Assembly: GCF_019175285.1 (NCBI RefSeq)
Contig: NC_056527.1
Span: forward strand, 123,690,112-123,754,111
Origin: Sceloporus undulatus
Lineage: Eukaryota > Chordata > Lepidosauria > Squamata > Phrynosomatidae
Reading direction: 5' to 3'
Length of the DNA: 64,000 nt
Shown here: positions 1 to 10,065 of the stretch, piece after piece
Layout of the letters: each line of letters begins with the position of its first letter
Position numbering within the stretch: the stretch's first letter is position 1
Translations under genes and position numbers: made by a program
The notes under the pieces: generated by a model
What the model was told of the DNA's origin: nothing
The model's input: the letters and a program-made list of their open reading frames with translations, nothing else
Databases searched by the model: none

Positions 1-818
1 GTTGTTGTTGTTGTTCTTTTTTTAATTCTTCCGTTTCCAAGAAAAAAAATGTAACTTGAAGAATTCCTTGCTCCTTCATTAACTTTTTTAAAAATAATTT
101 TTAAATTAAAATTTGAATTGGAACAAAAGCAAAAACCTGCCGTTTCCACTTCTGGAGTCCAATTCGGAAAGACATTGCCAGAGTTCTTGCACCTACTTTA
201 TTCCTGATTGTTGAATCTTTATTTTCTTGGGTTCTTCTTTGCTTTTGGATTCAAGGCAACTCTTGTCTTTCTGGAGCCCTTTCAGAGAATCTCTTGACCA
301 ATTCTTTCCCTTTCCATTGACAGTCTTTTGTGGAGTGGCCACTTTTGTTCTTTCCAGCAATCTCCTTCTCCTTTGGTTTCCCATTCAAAGTTCTGCCATT
401 CTCTTTTTGCTCCTAGTTGTGATGAGCAGCCCTTAAGTCAATTGTTGTTGTGTTAATGGCCTGCACAATGAGCTCTCATAAATCCCATGATGTTGGTCAC
501 CTTGATGTTTGGGTTCCTCACAAACGTTCCTGGATGGATGAATCCCCAAGCCACATATGGATGGTTGCAAATGGATTGTCCATGGTCACATTAATGATCA
601 AGACACTCTACTGTCCTTAACTGTAATCCTAGAAGCCATATTTGTGAGCAGAAGACACACACACATACACACAGAGAATGACGAGAGTTGGAGCAATAGC
701 TTTTTGAATGAAGAAAACAGCATGGCCGTCTTGTGGAGTAAGCAGCAGCTGCAATAACACTGCTCCAGAATCTATTTTGCAGTTTGTAAGACACACATTT
801 ACCAATAGAGTTGCTACT
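1..818. other. Intergenic stretch, no gene seen
   Basis: AT-rich sequence opening with a short (GTT)n tract. Short open frames on both strands show no codon signature or known motif. A short CA-rich tract lies near 655-675. Nothing else can be supported. Confidence 0.6.
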
Positions 819-1022
819 CTGTATCCACAGATTTTTTATTCACAGATTCAAGCATCTACGGCTTGAAAATATTTACAAATAACATAAATTCTAGAAGCAA
901 ACTTTGTTTTTGCCATTTCGCTATTGCATTGTATTTATTGGGACTTCAGCATCCATGGATTTTGGTATCCATGGGGAGTCCTGGAACCAAACCCCAATGG
1001 ATGCCAAGGGCCCACTGTACAT
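819..1022 (-). repeat. Tigger/pogo-like MITE copy
   Basis: This family reads, on its forward strand, from a 'cagtgggcccttggtatcc' end through 'accaaaatccatggatgct' and an 'ataaaatggcaaaa' core to a 'gaatctgtggata' end. Here it lies reversed, ending at 'cccactgtac'. At least nine copies occur in the window. The ends resemble non-autonomous Tigger (pogo/mariner) elements known from vertebrates; family naming is by resemblance only. Confidence 0.75.
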
Positions 1023-1263
1023 ATGTTTAGGAATATAGTTCGATACCACTAGTAGTAACCACTAGTTTACTATACCAACAGCATTGCTGTTCTCACTTGC
1101 ACGGAGTACCATGAAGACCAGAAACAGCATACGTTTGCATGGTCTGGGTTTGAATGCCCTACTTTCATTTTTAGCACACACAACCACACCCATAACACCA
1201 ATGAACCTGGAGTGATACTAGCTGGGAAGTAAACTGTTCCCTGAGTAAATGGCTAGCTATACA

Positions 1264-1499
1264 GAGACAATGTGGTATAGTTGCTTGAGAAGTGGACTAT
1301 GACTCTGGAGACCAGAGTTTGAATCCCAGCTCAGCCATGCAAACATATTGGGTGACTTTGGGCAAGTCACACTCTCTCAGCCTCAGAGGTTGGCAACGGT
1401 ACCCCCCCTCTGAAGAAACTGCCAAGAAAACCCCATGACAGGTCCGCCTTAGGGTTGCCATAAGTTGGAAATGACTTAAAGGCCCACAACAAGAACAAA
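1264..1499 (+). repeat. tRNA-derived SINE (Sauria type), near full length
   Basis: The head reads 'tgtggtatagttgcttgag' then 'ctggagaccagagtttgaat', matching tRNA A- and B-box-like promoter words of RNA polymerase III. The body has 'cactctctcagcctcagag', and the tail 'ttgccataagttggaaatga' resembles Bov-B/RTE 3' ends, followed by a CAA-rich tract. It is a retroposon rather than a tRNA gene, because the cloverleaf is not maintained and the same unit recurs many times in the window. Confidence 0.85.
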
Positions 1500-2060
1500 G
1501 GTCTGCCGGAAGAGATAGGTCTTTAAAACCATTTTAAATCTCTTCGGGCAGGCCATTCCACAGTCTAGGGGCAACTGACAAAAAAGGTTTTCTAGTTGAC
1601 AGTTGACCCTCTAGTTGTGGTCAGTTGAAGCAAATATCCCCCAGAAAACCTAAGTGTATGGGGCAGATTATACCGGAGGAGGCAATCCTGAAGGTAACCT
1701 GCACTCAAACCATGTAGGACTTTGAATACAACACTTTGTATTTTGCCCATCAACTAACTGACTTGGAAACACACTTGCAGATGTGAGAGCATTGTGATGG
1801 TGTCTGTGTTCCATGTCAATAATCCAGGAACTGGTTGTAAAAGAGAGAAGGCTTGAATGAACCAGTTCCTGGATCCTTGACAGAGAACACAAGAGGCTGG
1901 GGACTTGGTTTCAATGAAACATGACACTCAGATACAACACTTCTCTGATATACAGATACAGCACCTGTTTAGGAAAGCCTAAGGTGTGGTCATGCTTATG
2001 ACATCAGCTCTGTAGCCACTGATGTCACAGAGCCACTGGTTTCTTTGGACCACTGCAAGC
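1500..2060. other. Intergenic stretch upstream of the 2114-3124 gene
   Basis: The first 200 bases look like an old LINE 3' fragment ('gcaggccattccacagtcta'). The last 80 bases contain two CRE-like words (tgacatca near 1999, tgatgtcac near 2020), possible promoter elements of the downstream gene. No TATA box is evident. Confidence 0.35.
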
Positions 2061-2113
2061 CATGGAGAGTAAAGGTGGGCATGAACATGGGGTAAGTGAA
2101 ACATACCGGTAGA

Positions 2114-3124
2114 ATGGAAATTGATAAGACCAAGTGGCGAGAACTGGGCCTCACTCCCAGGCAGTTGTCCAAGAAGATTGGGGTCACCTATTCTATGGCT
2201 GAGTTCATCACCCAGAGCTACCGCATACCCGTTCATGCCCAAGGCCCACTAACATCTTGTGCCCGTTCCCCACTACGTCATCAGAGGTGCCCCAAGAAGA
2301 ACCAACGTACAAGCAACCTTACACGGAAAGGGGGATGTGGTGAAGTACCTGGCTTTGCAGCCCCATCAGCATCTTCTAGAAGGAAGAGGGAATGGTCAGA
2401 TGAGGAGCTGAGTGACTGTGAAGGTCCTTCTTCTTGTTGTGCTTCCACCAAAACAAAAGAGAGGTATGAGACCATGGACCCTCCGTGCCTAACTGCAAAG
2501 AGGAAGGGAAGTGACCACAACAGCTGTACGTCACGTACTTCATCTTGTACCAGCTTCTGCCGGCAACAGAATAAGAAGACCAGTCCTTTTACAAAGGCAA
2601 AATGTTCAAGAGGAAAGAAAACAGCTGAGCGTGGAAGGAACAAGGCGACAAAGGCGAAGAGCGACAGCTCAATCAAATGCTGCTGCACTGCAGAGCCCTG
2701 TAGGAAGAAACGCAAGATGTTCCCTATAAACATCCATTTAGATGTTCCTTTAAATATAGTTCTGGATGAGGATGAGGGTGTAGAGTTAGATTCTGAGACC
2801 CAGCAGTGCCAGCAAATAGAAGACAAGTGTACAGCTGCCCAAGTGCCGTCCCATCAAAGCAAAAGCATCTGTGAACCCCCAGACGATGAATGTCAAAGGA
2901 CAAAGGGAAAAGTAAAGCTATGGTGTGAGGAAACAGAGGATGAAGAAGATCCAAAGATGAAGAAATGTTTCCTGCAGGAAGAACACAGCTCAGAAAGCTC
3001 AGAAAGCGACTTCAGCAAGGTGACAAAAAGCAAAAAGGAACTGCAGCTTCCTTGGTGGGAAAAGATCAGAGAGGGCATGATGTTCCTTGAGTCCTATCTG
3101 ACCTCTTTAACAAATAAATGTTAG
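2114..3124 (+). CDS. Unrecognised 336-aa basic/acidic protein, long uninterrupted exon
   Basis: This is the longest open frame in the window that is not repeat-derived. The ATG at 2114 has A at -3 and G at +4, a strong Kozak context, and an in-frame stop lies at 2093-2095, just upstream. The N terminus (residues 1-45) reads like a small folded module (WRELGLTPRQLSKKIGVTYS). Residues 60-210 are rich in Lys, Arg, Ser and Cys, with clusters such as CCCTAEPCRKKRK near residue 200 that could be a nuclear localisation signal. An acidic stretch with DEDEG and ETEDEEDP follows, and the C terminus is LPWWEKIREGMMFLESYL. No signal peptide or membrane segment is seen. It may be a single-exon gene or the terminal exon of a spliced one: 'gggGTAAGT' at 2090-2096 looks like a splice donor just upstream. 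I do not recognise the family; a nuclear role is only an inference from composition. Confidence 0.6.
   Translation: MEIDKTKWRELGLTPRQLSKKIGVTYSMAEFITQSYRIPVHAQGPLTSCARSPLRHQRCPKKNQRTSNLTRKGGCGEVPGFAAPSASSRRKREWSDEELSDCEGPSSCCASTKTKERYETMDPPCLTAKRKGSDHNSCTSRTSSCTSFCRQQNKKTSPFTKAKCSRGKKTAERGRNKATKAKSDSSIKCCCTAEPCRKKRKMFPINIHLDVPLNIVLDEDEGVELDSETQQCQQIEDKCTAAQVPSHQSKSICEPPDDECQRTKGKVKLWCEETEDEEDPKMKKCFLQEEHSSESSESDFSKVTKSKKELQLPWWEKIREGMMFLESYLTSLTNKC
3113..3118 (+). promoter_or_regulatory. AATAAA poly(A) signal overlapping the CDS end
   Basis: A canonical AATAAA hexamer lies inside the last codons (Asn-Lys-Cys-stop) of the 2114-3124 frame, with a T-rich stretch at 3160-3185. If used, the 3' UTR would be only a few tens of bases. 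Confidence 0.5.
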
Positions 3125-3394
3125 CTGTTCTACGTAACTGGTTTTGGTGCTAGCGAGGAATATTTTTCCATTTGTTTTATTTTGTATCGGTCAGCACACC
3201 AAGTCTAGAGCTGCAATCGGTGGCTCAAATATATCTGGCTGACAGCCTCCTTCAGGGAGTCGAAGTGCAATTTTACACTTGGGAAGTAAACCTGACAATT
3301 TGCGTCACCACCTCCTTAGTGAATTATGGCACTGACACCTGAATGTGCGGCCACATCTGCATGGCGCTCAATGTGCAATGTGAATGGGTAATAT

Positions 3395-3650
3395 GCAAAA
3401 ACTCACCCATGCTCATGTACAGCCACTGCCATAACAATAGCAAATACATTTCCATACTGCTTCTAAGTGAACTAGTACTCCTTAAATAGTTTACAGTGTG
3501 TAAGCCAGTTGCCCCCAACAAGCTGGGTACTCATTTCACTGACTTACGAAAGGATGGAAGGCTGAGTGGACCATGGAGCCCTCCTCTAGGATCCAACTTA
3601 CAATGTTGTGGCTGTAGTACAGCATTTACCCGCTGCGCTACTAGAGCTGC
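3395..3650 (+). repeat. Unclassified interspersed repeat (family B)
   Basis: It shares 'gcccccaacaagctg', 'gtttacagtgtgtaagc' and 'ggatggaaggctgagt' words with the copy at 27025-27215. It is dispersed and non-coding, and I cannot assign a superfamily. Confidence 0.6.
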
Positions 3651-3698
3651 TTAGGGAAACTTGCCATGCATAGGACACCAAAAAGATTCCAGCCATTT

Positions 3699-3700
<2 letters not shown>

Positions 3701-3757
<57 letters not shown>

Positions 3758-3767
3758 NNNNNNNNNN
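3701..3767. repeat. (TATC)n microsatellite ending in an assembly gap
   Basis: About 14 perfect TATC units run into ten N at 3758-3767. The gap sits exactly at the end of the tetranucleotide array, so the true array length is unknown. Confidence 0.95.
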
Positions 3768-3894
3768 CATCCATCCTTTTTTGTTGTTGTTACCTTCTGT
3801 TCCTCTGTATTGTTTTTATAACGGTTCTCTTTTGTTTCTTCATACAAGTCTTTGAACAGATGCATTTGGGGTTCTGATCCCGTTTCAGTCACTT

Positions 3895-4002
3895 TTCTGA
3901 TGCCATAACAAATTATAGCTCCCAAACTACCATAGCATTGAGCCAGGGTAGTTAAAGCGGTGTCAAACTAGATTGTTTCTGCAGTGCAGATGCATCCTTT
4001 GA
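3895..4002 (+). repeat. Half copy of the palindromic 'AACTGCC' MITE (family M)
   Basis: It contains 'agcattgagccagggtagtt', 'aaagcggtgtcaaact' and 'tttctgcagtgcagatgc', the right arm of the family described at 36583-36800. Confidence 0.7.
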
Positions 4003-4524
4003 AAAGTAAATAGAAAACTGCACCAGATAGTTCATGAAATACAACTTCATAGCAAATTTCTTTTAAAATGTGTTTAAATTCACAGGGATTTGAGTTGTAA
4101 TCTTTCATGGGCATCTAGTGTTCAATGAGACCAGCCATCTGGAATCTATGCTTAGTGCCTATCATTCCTTCAAGTTCTTTGGCTCACATTGAAATGGTTT
4201 TGGTCCATGGTTAGCTGCGAAGGCCCTCTAGTGTTGGCCAAGAGCGCAACCATCACCTTCCTACAGGTAACAATTTGGGCACATTTTCCAAGCTCCCAGA
4301 TCCAACAAGTGAGTCTGGCGAAAAAATATTGCAGCGAGGAATGCTCTTGTTCAGTCTTCCAGCCAGGCAGCCAACCAAACAAGTCTCCAGCTCCATCTCC
4401 ACTGCAAAAATAATCTCAGCATTCAGAGAAACCTTCCAAATTTCAGAGGAATCACATCCCATGTACCAAAAACCCAACAACAAAACACAAAAGATTCTGG
4501 GGTGGTGGAAAGGGCATTATAAAC

Positions 4525-4525
4525 C

Positions 4526-4570
<45 letters not shown>

Positions 4571-4571
4571 T
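4525..4571. repeat. (CAC)n/(CAT)n compound microsatellite
   Basis: Six CAC units followed by about nine CAT units. The surrounding 4003-4974 shows no gene; its open frames have no recognisable motif. Confidence 0.9.
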
Positions 4572-4974
4572 ACTGAAAAGTATACTAGCAGAGGTTTTTT
4601 TTTTCTTTTGCAGGGGTGGGTTGGGGCTCACAAAAGCAGTCTTGGTGGGTACATACATTTCCCCTCCCTGCGCAAGAGAAAGTGTTTCTTTAGTCATCAT
4701 TCACAGCTGTTTGGACAGCAATGTGTCTTTAGCATCTCAGTCGGCATCACGAACTGATTATAGACCATGGACTGCCTTTGCCTAGCAACAGAAGCACATT
4801 TTTCTCCGTTCCCTTCACCCATGTTGGGATAAATCTGATATGGAGGGGGAGATTGCCATAGGCAGACACAGAAGTGGTGGAACCCATGAAAGTTTACAAT
4901 TTAAGATGAGATGGGGGCACTTGATTGAGAAGCAACCTTTTGGTGGGAATGCATACATTAAATCAGTTAATGAA

Positions 4975-5095
4975 CCCCTGGCAAACCTGTGGTTCCTCCA
5001 GGAGTTGTTGGACTACAGTCCCCATGAATCTCAAACATTAATGGGAGTTGAAATCTAATATCTGGAGGACCTTAGGTTCTCCATCTCTGTACTAA
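4975..5095 (+). repeat. hAT-like MITE relic
   Basis: Contains 'ctgtggttcctccaggagtt', 'ttggactacagtcccca' and an inverted counterpart ending 'aggttctccatctct'. It resembles the 'gttcccaaactttg' hAT-type family at 33125-33521 but is diverged. Confidence 0.45.
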
Positions 5096-5589
5096 GGAGC
5101 AGGGATGAAGTGGCAGTTCCTTTTTCAGAGGCGATGGCCTGGCCTTGAACATATGGCTATGGATGCTTATTGTGCATGCTTCACTATTTGTATGTACACA
5201 TCTCTTTGAGATAGCCTGGTTTAAGCATGCTGAATGGTCTGGGACCAAGCTCCCTCCAAGAAGATATTTTCCCATAGGAAAGTATGCTATGAAGGGATGT
5301 CAATTAGATAATAGTTGCATTTCTTCAATTCACCCAGTAATGTAGTAGAAGCAAGCAAGGCACCTGCAGCTTCATTTTTCTCCAGCCTTGCCCATCTTGT
5401 CAACTTATCGCCTCTACTTGCCATATGATATACTTTAGCCCTCGGACAAATTATATCAGCTTAGATGGACAACAGAGCTGAGGAATGAAGAAGGCAGTAA
5501 GGTTGCTTATCTTCTGATGCATCTAGAGATAGAACACAATGTTTATATTTTCTGATGGTGGATCTGGTAACTAAATAGGTATGTGCACT

Positions 5590-6018
5590 TTTGGGGGATC
5601 TGAGAATGACTGTCTCACATGCAAGTGGACAGTGAGAAAAATGGATGGGGAAAAAATAAACTCATTTGAGATATGGTGCTGAGGATACCATGGATGGTCA
5701 AAAAGCCAAACAAAGGAGTCATAGATCAAGCCTGGAATCTCCCTGGAAGCCAAGATGACGAAACTGAGGCTATCGTACTTTGGCCACACCATGAGAAAGC
5801 AGGACTCACTCGAAAAGACATGTAATGCTTGGAAAAGTGGAAGGCAGTAGAAAGAGAGGAAGAGCGCATGGCAGATGGATAGACTCAACCAGGGAGGTCA
5901 CAAGCCTGAATCTGCAAGACTTAAGCATAGCAGTGGAGGACAAATGAGCTTGGAGATGTCTCGTCCACAGGGTTGCCATGAGTTGAAGCTGACTCTAGAG
6001 CAGATAACAACAACAACA
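5590..6018 (+). mobile_element. Bov-B (RTE clade) LINE 3' end, decayed
   Basis: Conceptual translation gives the C-terminal Bov-B reverse-transcriptase signature YFGHTMRKQDSLEKT at about 5775-5820, then the typical 'ggttgccatgagttgaagct' 3' end and a CAA tail. The frame is broken by stops and small indels. Bov-B is abundant in squamates, and its 3' end is shared with the SINE tails in this window, which is consistent with it having supplied reverse transcriptase to those SINEs. Confidence 0.8.
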
Positions 6019-6045
6019 ATTGATGTGATGTGTGAAAGAACTATG

Positions 6046-6263
6046 GTATAGTTGGCCCGTCTTATCCACAGATTCTGCATCCATGGCTTGAAAATATATA
6101 TTTTTTAAAATCCAAAAAGTCAACCTTAATCGTGCCATTTTATATAAGCCACACCAGTTTATGATGCCATTGTATATAACGGGACTCAAGCATCCATCGA
6201 TTTTGGTATCCACAGGGGGGTCCTTCAACCAAACCCCGGCCGATACCAAGGTCCCGCTGTACA
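6046..6263 (-). repeat. Tigger/pogo-like MITE copy
   Basis: Reversed copy with 'ttatccacagattctgcatc', 'gattttggtatccacagggg' and the terminal 'cccgctgtac'. It lies directly after the Bov-B tail. Confidence 0.75.
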
Positions 6264-6914
6264 ACTGATCTTATTAGGGGTGCTGCTGGTGAGCGGAGTA
6301 TTTGAAAGCACATGCCATCCCTGCAAGGGAGAAGAAAGAACTGACGACACAGCAAGTTTTTCACTGATTGCTATGTACTTAATGCTTGATATTCCAAGCT
6401 GGACAGTGATGACAGAGAGCATGTCGAGTAATTGCAAACTAATTGCCATTTAGTTAGGCTCTTGTTCCAACTGTTCTTTCCCTGTATGACTTGTCTGATT
6501 TGCAAGTGTGCGTGTGTGTGTGTTGTGCATAGCAACAACTGTCAAAGAATAAGAATAGCATCTACAGGGGCGTGTGTATTTGGAGTTGCAAAGGCTAGAG
6601 ATATAAATTGCCCACGTTCCAAAGAAGAACCCTGCCAAGGGTCTGGAACAATCCTTCCTCATTCTTGCCCAGCCTCGCACAGTGTGCCAAGTACATTTTC
6701 AGGCACGTGCCAAGCCCTGGTGGGTTAATTGCTAGGCATCATTCTTTCAGCAACTAAGTTTGAAATACAGCATTCCAGATGACTAATTTCGAAATAACTC
6801 TCTCATCACGTTGCTGAAAGGGTGGCCATGTTGAAATGTACAGACTTGAAAAAGCTCACTCTTACCCAAAGACTTAAATATGTGTGCATTTTCTTCTGCC
6901 TCCTGGTTGCGTCT
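6264..6914. other. Intergenic stretch, no gene seen
   Basis: Mostly unique sequence with a short (GT)n tract near 6508-6522. Open frames on both strands lack motifs. Confidence 0.5.
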
Positions 6915-7215
6915 AGTAAACGCATAGCCTCCAACTGTCCCAATTTGGCAGGGATAGACAATTAATCCTTGTCATCCCACTTGTTCCATCTGCTTTTAAA
7001 ATGTTTCTGTCTCTTCCTTCTACTCTCCCACTTTTTCCTCAGCTTACTTCAATTGCTGCAAATTGAGTTCAAAGTGTAAAAGTAATTTGCATTCAATTAT
7101 TTCAGTAGGAGGAGAGGAGAGGAGAGGAAAGGATCTAGTCCCAGTAGGTTCAGGCAAAAGCAAACTGCTGCAGTATCTCCTAGCTTGTGTGTCCTTCTTC
7201 CTCATTGATAAACTC
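6915..7215 (+). repeat. Unclassified interspersed repeat (family C)
   Basis: Shares 'ggcaaaagcaaactgctgca', 'tcaattgctgcaaattgagt' and 'cttacttcaattgctgcaaa' words with copies at 14935-15135, 31560-31905, 33535-33725 and 39935-40165. No superfamily can be assigned. Confidence 0.6.
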
Positions 7216-7861
7216 TGCTCTCCAAAGAGCAGAAGTTCCTTTGTTTGTGTGGAGTATCTCCATTTGAACAACATAAAAAGAAAAGGAGGTTGTTGGGAAG
7301 AAGGAACCCAGCGACACCTTTGACACCAAATGGTTGATTTCAGCATACTTTTTCTTGGATATCAATCTGCTTCTTCAGATCAATATTACAGCTGACATTT
7401 GTGTGCAATTAAATAGTTGTGGAAGTGGGATCAGAATGTAATAGGATATGGAAAGATGCAAATTGTGTTTGGATTTAAAGATAGTGTAAGACAGTGCAGA
7501 CCATTCAGGTAGGTAGTTTGTAGTACAGAGGTGAAAAGGCAATAAATCTACTTACCAAAACACAGCTTGCTTGGAATCAGAGATTCTTCTGAGAACTCTT
7601 TGGTTAAAATTGTAATTGTGAGAACATGTATATTGATATATGATGTGTGCCAAGGAACCATTATCTCAGTTTATACCATGTGAACAGGAACTTTTTCCTT
7701 TTCAGGCTTCTTACTTTCCATGCAAGGAACGCAACAGTAGTTGGGCAGAGCTAGTCTGACCCCTCTTTGCCTGATGAAATAAGCAACGTTTGATCAGGGT
7801 TTAACTTTGCTTCTTCATGTAAGGTGAGCTGAAGGTAGTCATTTCTGGAGAACTAGGGTTT

Positions 7862-8447
7862 CTTTCATCTACATATCCTTTATCCATGGATTCAACCATC
7901 CATAGCTTGAAAATATTCCCCCAAAATTTTGAATTCCAAAAAGCAAACCTTGGCCTCATTCACACTACATAATAAAACCAATTTTTGAGTCGAATTGATG
8001 AAGCGATTTAGCACCGAATTCACACTATTCCGTCTGCCATCGAATCTGTCCATTTCAATTTACTCCACTTCACATTCACATTCATCAAAAGGATTGAATC
8101 AAAATGGAGTTGTGTCACAAGGAACCGAATCCAATCGACAGCGCGTTCACGCTTGCGCTGAATCGATTCATTTAAAAAGATGCGGGGAATGGCACAGATT
8201 TGGAAGAACCAGTTTTACAGGGTTTAGTGCTGAACACAAACCCTGGCAAACTGCGCCAGAAATCCGCCGCAAGTGCGAACAAGGGCCCTTTAAACCGGTT
8301 TATTATGTAGTGTGAACGAGGCCTTTGATTTTGCCATTTTTATATATGGGACACCATTTTAGTATGTCATTATACTTAATGGGATTTGAGCATCCATGGA
8401 TGTTGGCATCTACGGGGGTCCTGGGACCAAACAAGGGCCCACTGTAA
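7862..8447 (-). repeat. Tigger/pogo-like MITE split by a nested element
   Basis: The left part ends 'aagcaaacctt' near 7949 and the right part resumes 'ttgattttgccattt' near 8323, as expected for one element interrupted by the 7951-8322 insertion. The far end is 'gggcccactgtaa'. Confidence 0.75.
7951..8322. mobile_element. Non-autonomous DNA transposon, about 370 bp, nested
   Basis: Terminal inverted repeats of about 23 bp: the left end reads 'cctcattcacactacataat' and the right end is its reverse complement 'attatgtagtgtgaacgagg', with one mismatch. The flanks suggest a 3-5 bp target duplication (CTTG/CTTTG). The body encodes nothing recognisable. No other copy is visible in the window. The superfamily is uncertain; a short duplication and GGCC-like end would fit a PIF/Harbinger-type MITE. 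Confidence 0.7.
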
Positions 8448-9327
8448 TTGTGTGACAGCAGCCCAATTCTTATCTCTGGTGCAGAGTTTAGAAAACAGCA
8501 AGGCTACACTTTGACCTGTGTGCAGACTTAGATTGTGAATCACTTCCTACTCAAAGCAATGTGAAAGCATCAACTTGTGAAACAGCATTTGGAACTGGGT
8601 GCTAAATTCTTGGTTGTGTAAAAGGACAAGAGAATTTTGCTTGAGAATCTCAAAGGCAGGATGTGGCAGCCAAAATGTCCATTAAAAGCTGCATGGGAAA
8701 TACGAAGTGGCAAAGCCAATGTGCCCACTTGGGTGGAGACCTGGACAATAATAACCTCTCTCCGTGAACGAATGGCACTTGTGCAAAAAAAACCATGTAA
8801 GTATGACTCCCACTACTATGCATCCCCCTGATTGAGGATAAATAAACACACCCAACACCTTTTCAGCTTTAATCTCTTGCGATGTCACAGAGAGTGAGAC
8901 CAGAGAGGCAGTTCAACACAGGTCTGTAGTTTATTGACACACACTGTAAGCACAGCACAGTCTTTGCTTAGGATATTGTTTTACGGCGTGCATCGTACAT
9001 ACAGTTTGGAAAAGCACCACTTGGCACCAGGGATGCTCCTTGGGCTGCTGTGGGTGTGCCATGCAGAAGGTAGCCTCATGCAAAGGTTTGGAAGGCTATG
9101 GATAAGGATGCTAAACAGATGACCAATTTCGTTAAGCTGCCTTGCTAATACTGCAGCTTGCAACTCCAAATCAGCCTCCCTCGACCTGATGCTCTCTAGA
9201 TGTCTTGTCCTACAACACCCATCAGCCCTCGACCCAGCAGGACCTGCTTCAATGGCACATTCAGTCATGGCTAAAGATTATCCTGATTGTTCTCTCACGC
9301 TACACAGTGATAACAGTTTGATACTGC
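8448..9327. other. Intergenic stretch, no gene seen
   Basis: Unique-looking sequence with a possible MITE fragment near 9185-9240 ('cctacaacacccatcagccc'). No gene is supported. Confidence 0.45.
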
Positions 9328-9473
9328 ATTTGTTATTGTTGTGTGCTTTCAGGTCGTTTCCGACTTATAGCGAGCCTAACGTGAACCTGTCTTGGGGTTT
9401 TCTTGGTAAGCTTTGTTCAGAGGAGGTTTGTGATTGCCTTCCCCTGAGGCTGTGACTTGTCATGGGTTTCATG
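9328..9473 (-). repeat. SINE tail fragment (Sauria type)
   Basis: Reads 'ttgtgtgctttcaggtcgtt', 'tggggttttcttggtaagct' and 'cccctgaggctgtgacttg', i.e. the SINE body and tail on the minus strand. It abuts a CR1-like 3' end. Confidence 0.8.
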
Positions 9474-9850
9474 GCATAGAATCCTAGAGTTGAAAGAGAC
9501 CTCAATTGCCGTCCAAACTCCATTCTGCCATGCAGAAATACACAATCAAAGCACTCCTGGCAGATGGCCATCCAGCCTCTGTTTAAAAACCTCCAAAGAA
9601 AGAAGCTCCACCACACTCAGAGGGAACGTCTTCCGTGGTCAAACAGTTCTTACCATCAGGACATTCTTCCTAATATTTAGGTGGAATCTCTTTTTCCTAT
9701 AGTTTGAATCTATTGCTCCGTGTCTTAGTCTCTGGAGCAGCAGAAAACAGGTTTGCACCTTCTTCCCTATGGCATCCTTTCAAATATTTAAACATGGCTA
9801 TCATATCACCTCCCAACCTTTTCTAAATATAACCAGCTGCCTAAGATGCT
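9474..9850 (-). mobile_element. CR1-like LINE 3' end
   Basis: On the plus strand it begins 'catagaatcctagagttgaa', the reverse complement of the usual 3' terminus of this family, and continues through 'gatggccatccagcctctgt' and 'atatttaaacatggctatca'. The same family is seen in the other orientation at 61025-61652. Confidence 0.8.
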
Positions 9851-9854
9851 CTTC

Positions 9855-10065
9855 AAAGCGCATGGTTTCCAAACTTTGCATCATTAAACTGCCATGGCCA
9901 CATCCCATTGAATTTGGCATTTGTACTTTGGTGAGGCGCTAGAGTTCTCCGGTGGAGGATTCAAATGTCTCACAAAGCTACAAACCTCAAGATTCCATGG
10001 TTTGGAGCCATGGCAGTTAAAAAGTGGCATGGAAGTGCTATCATTGTGTAGTGTGAAAGAAACCT
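9855..10065. repeat. Family M palindromic MITE copy, diverged
   Basis: Both arms are present: 'attaaactgccatggcca' on the left, and 'aagattccatggtttggagc' with 'catggcagttaaaaagtggc' on the right, ending in 'gtgtagtgtgaaag'. Confidence 0.65.
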
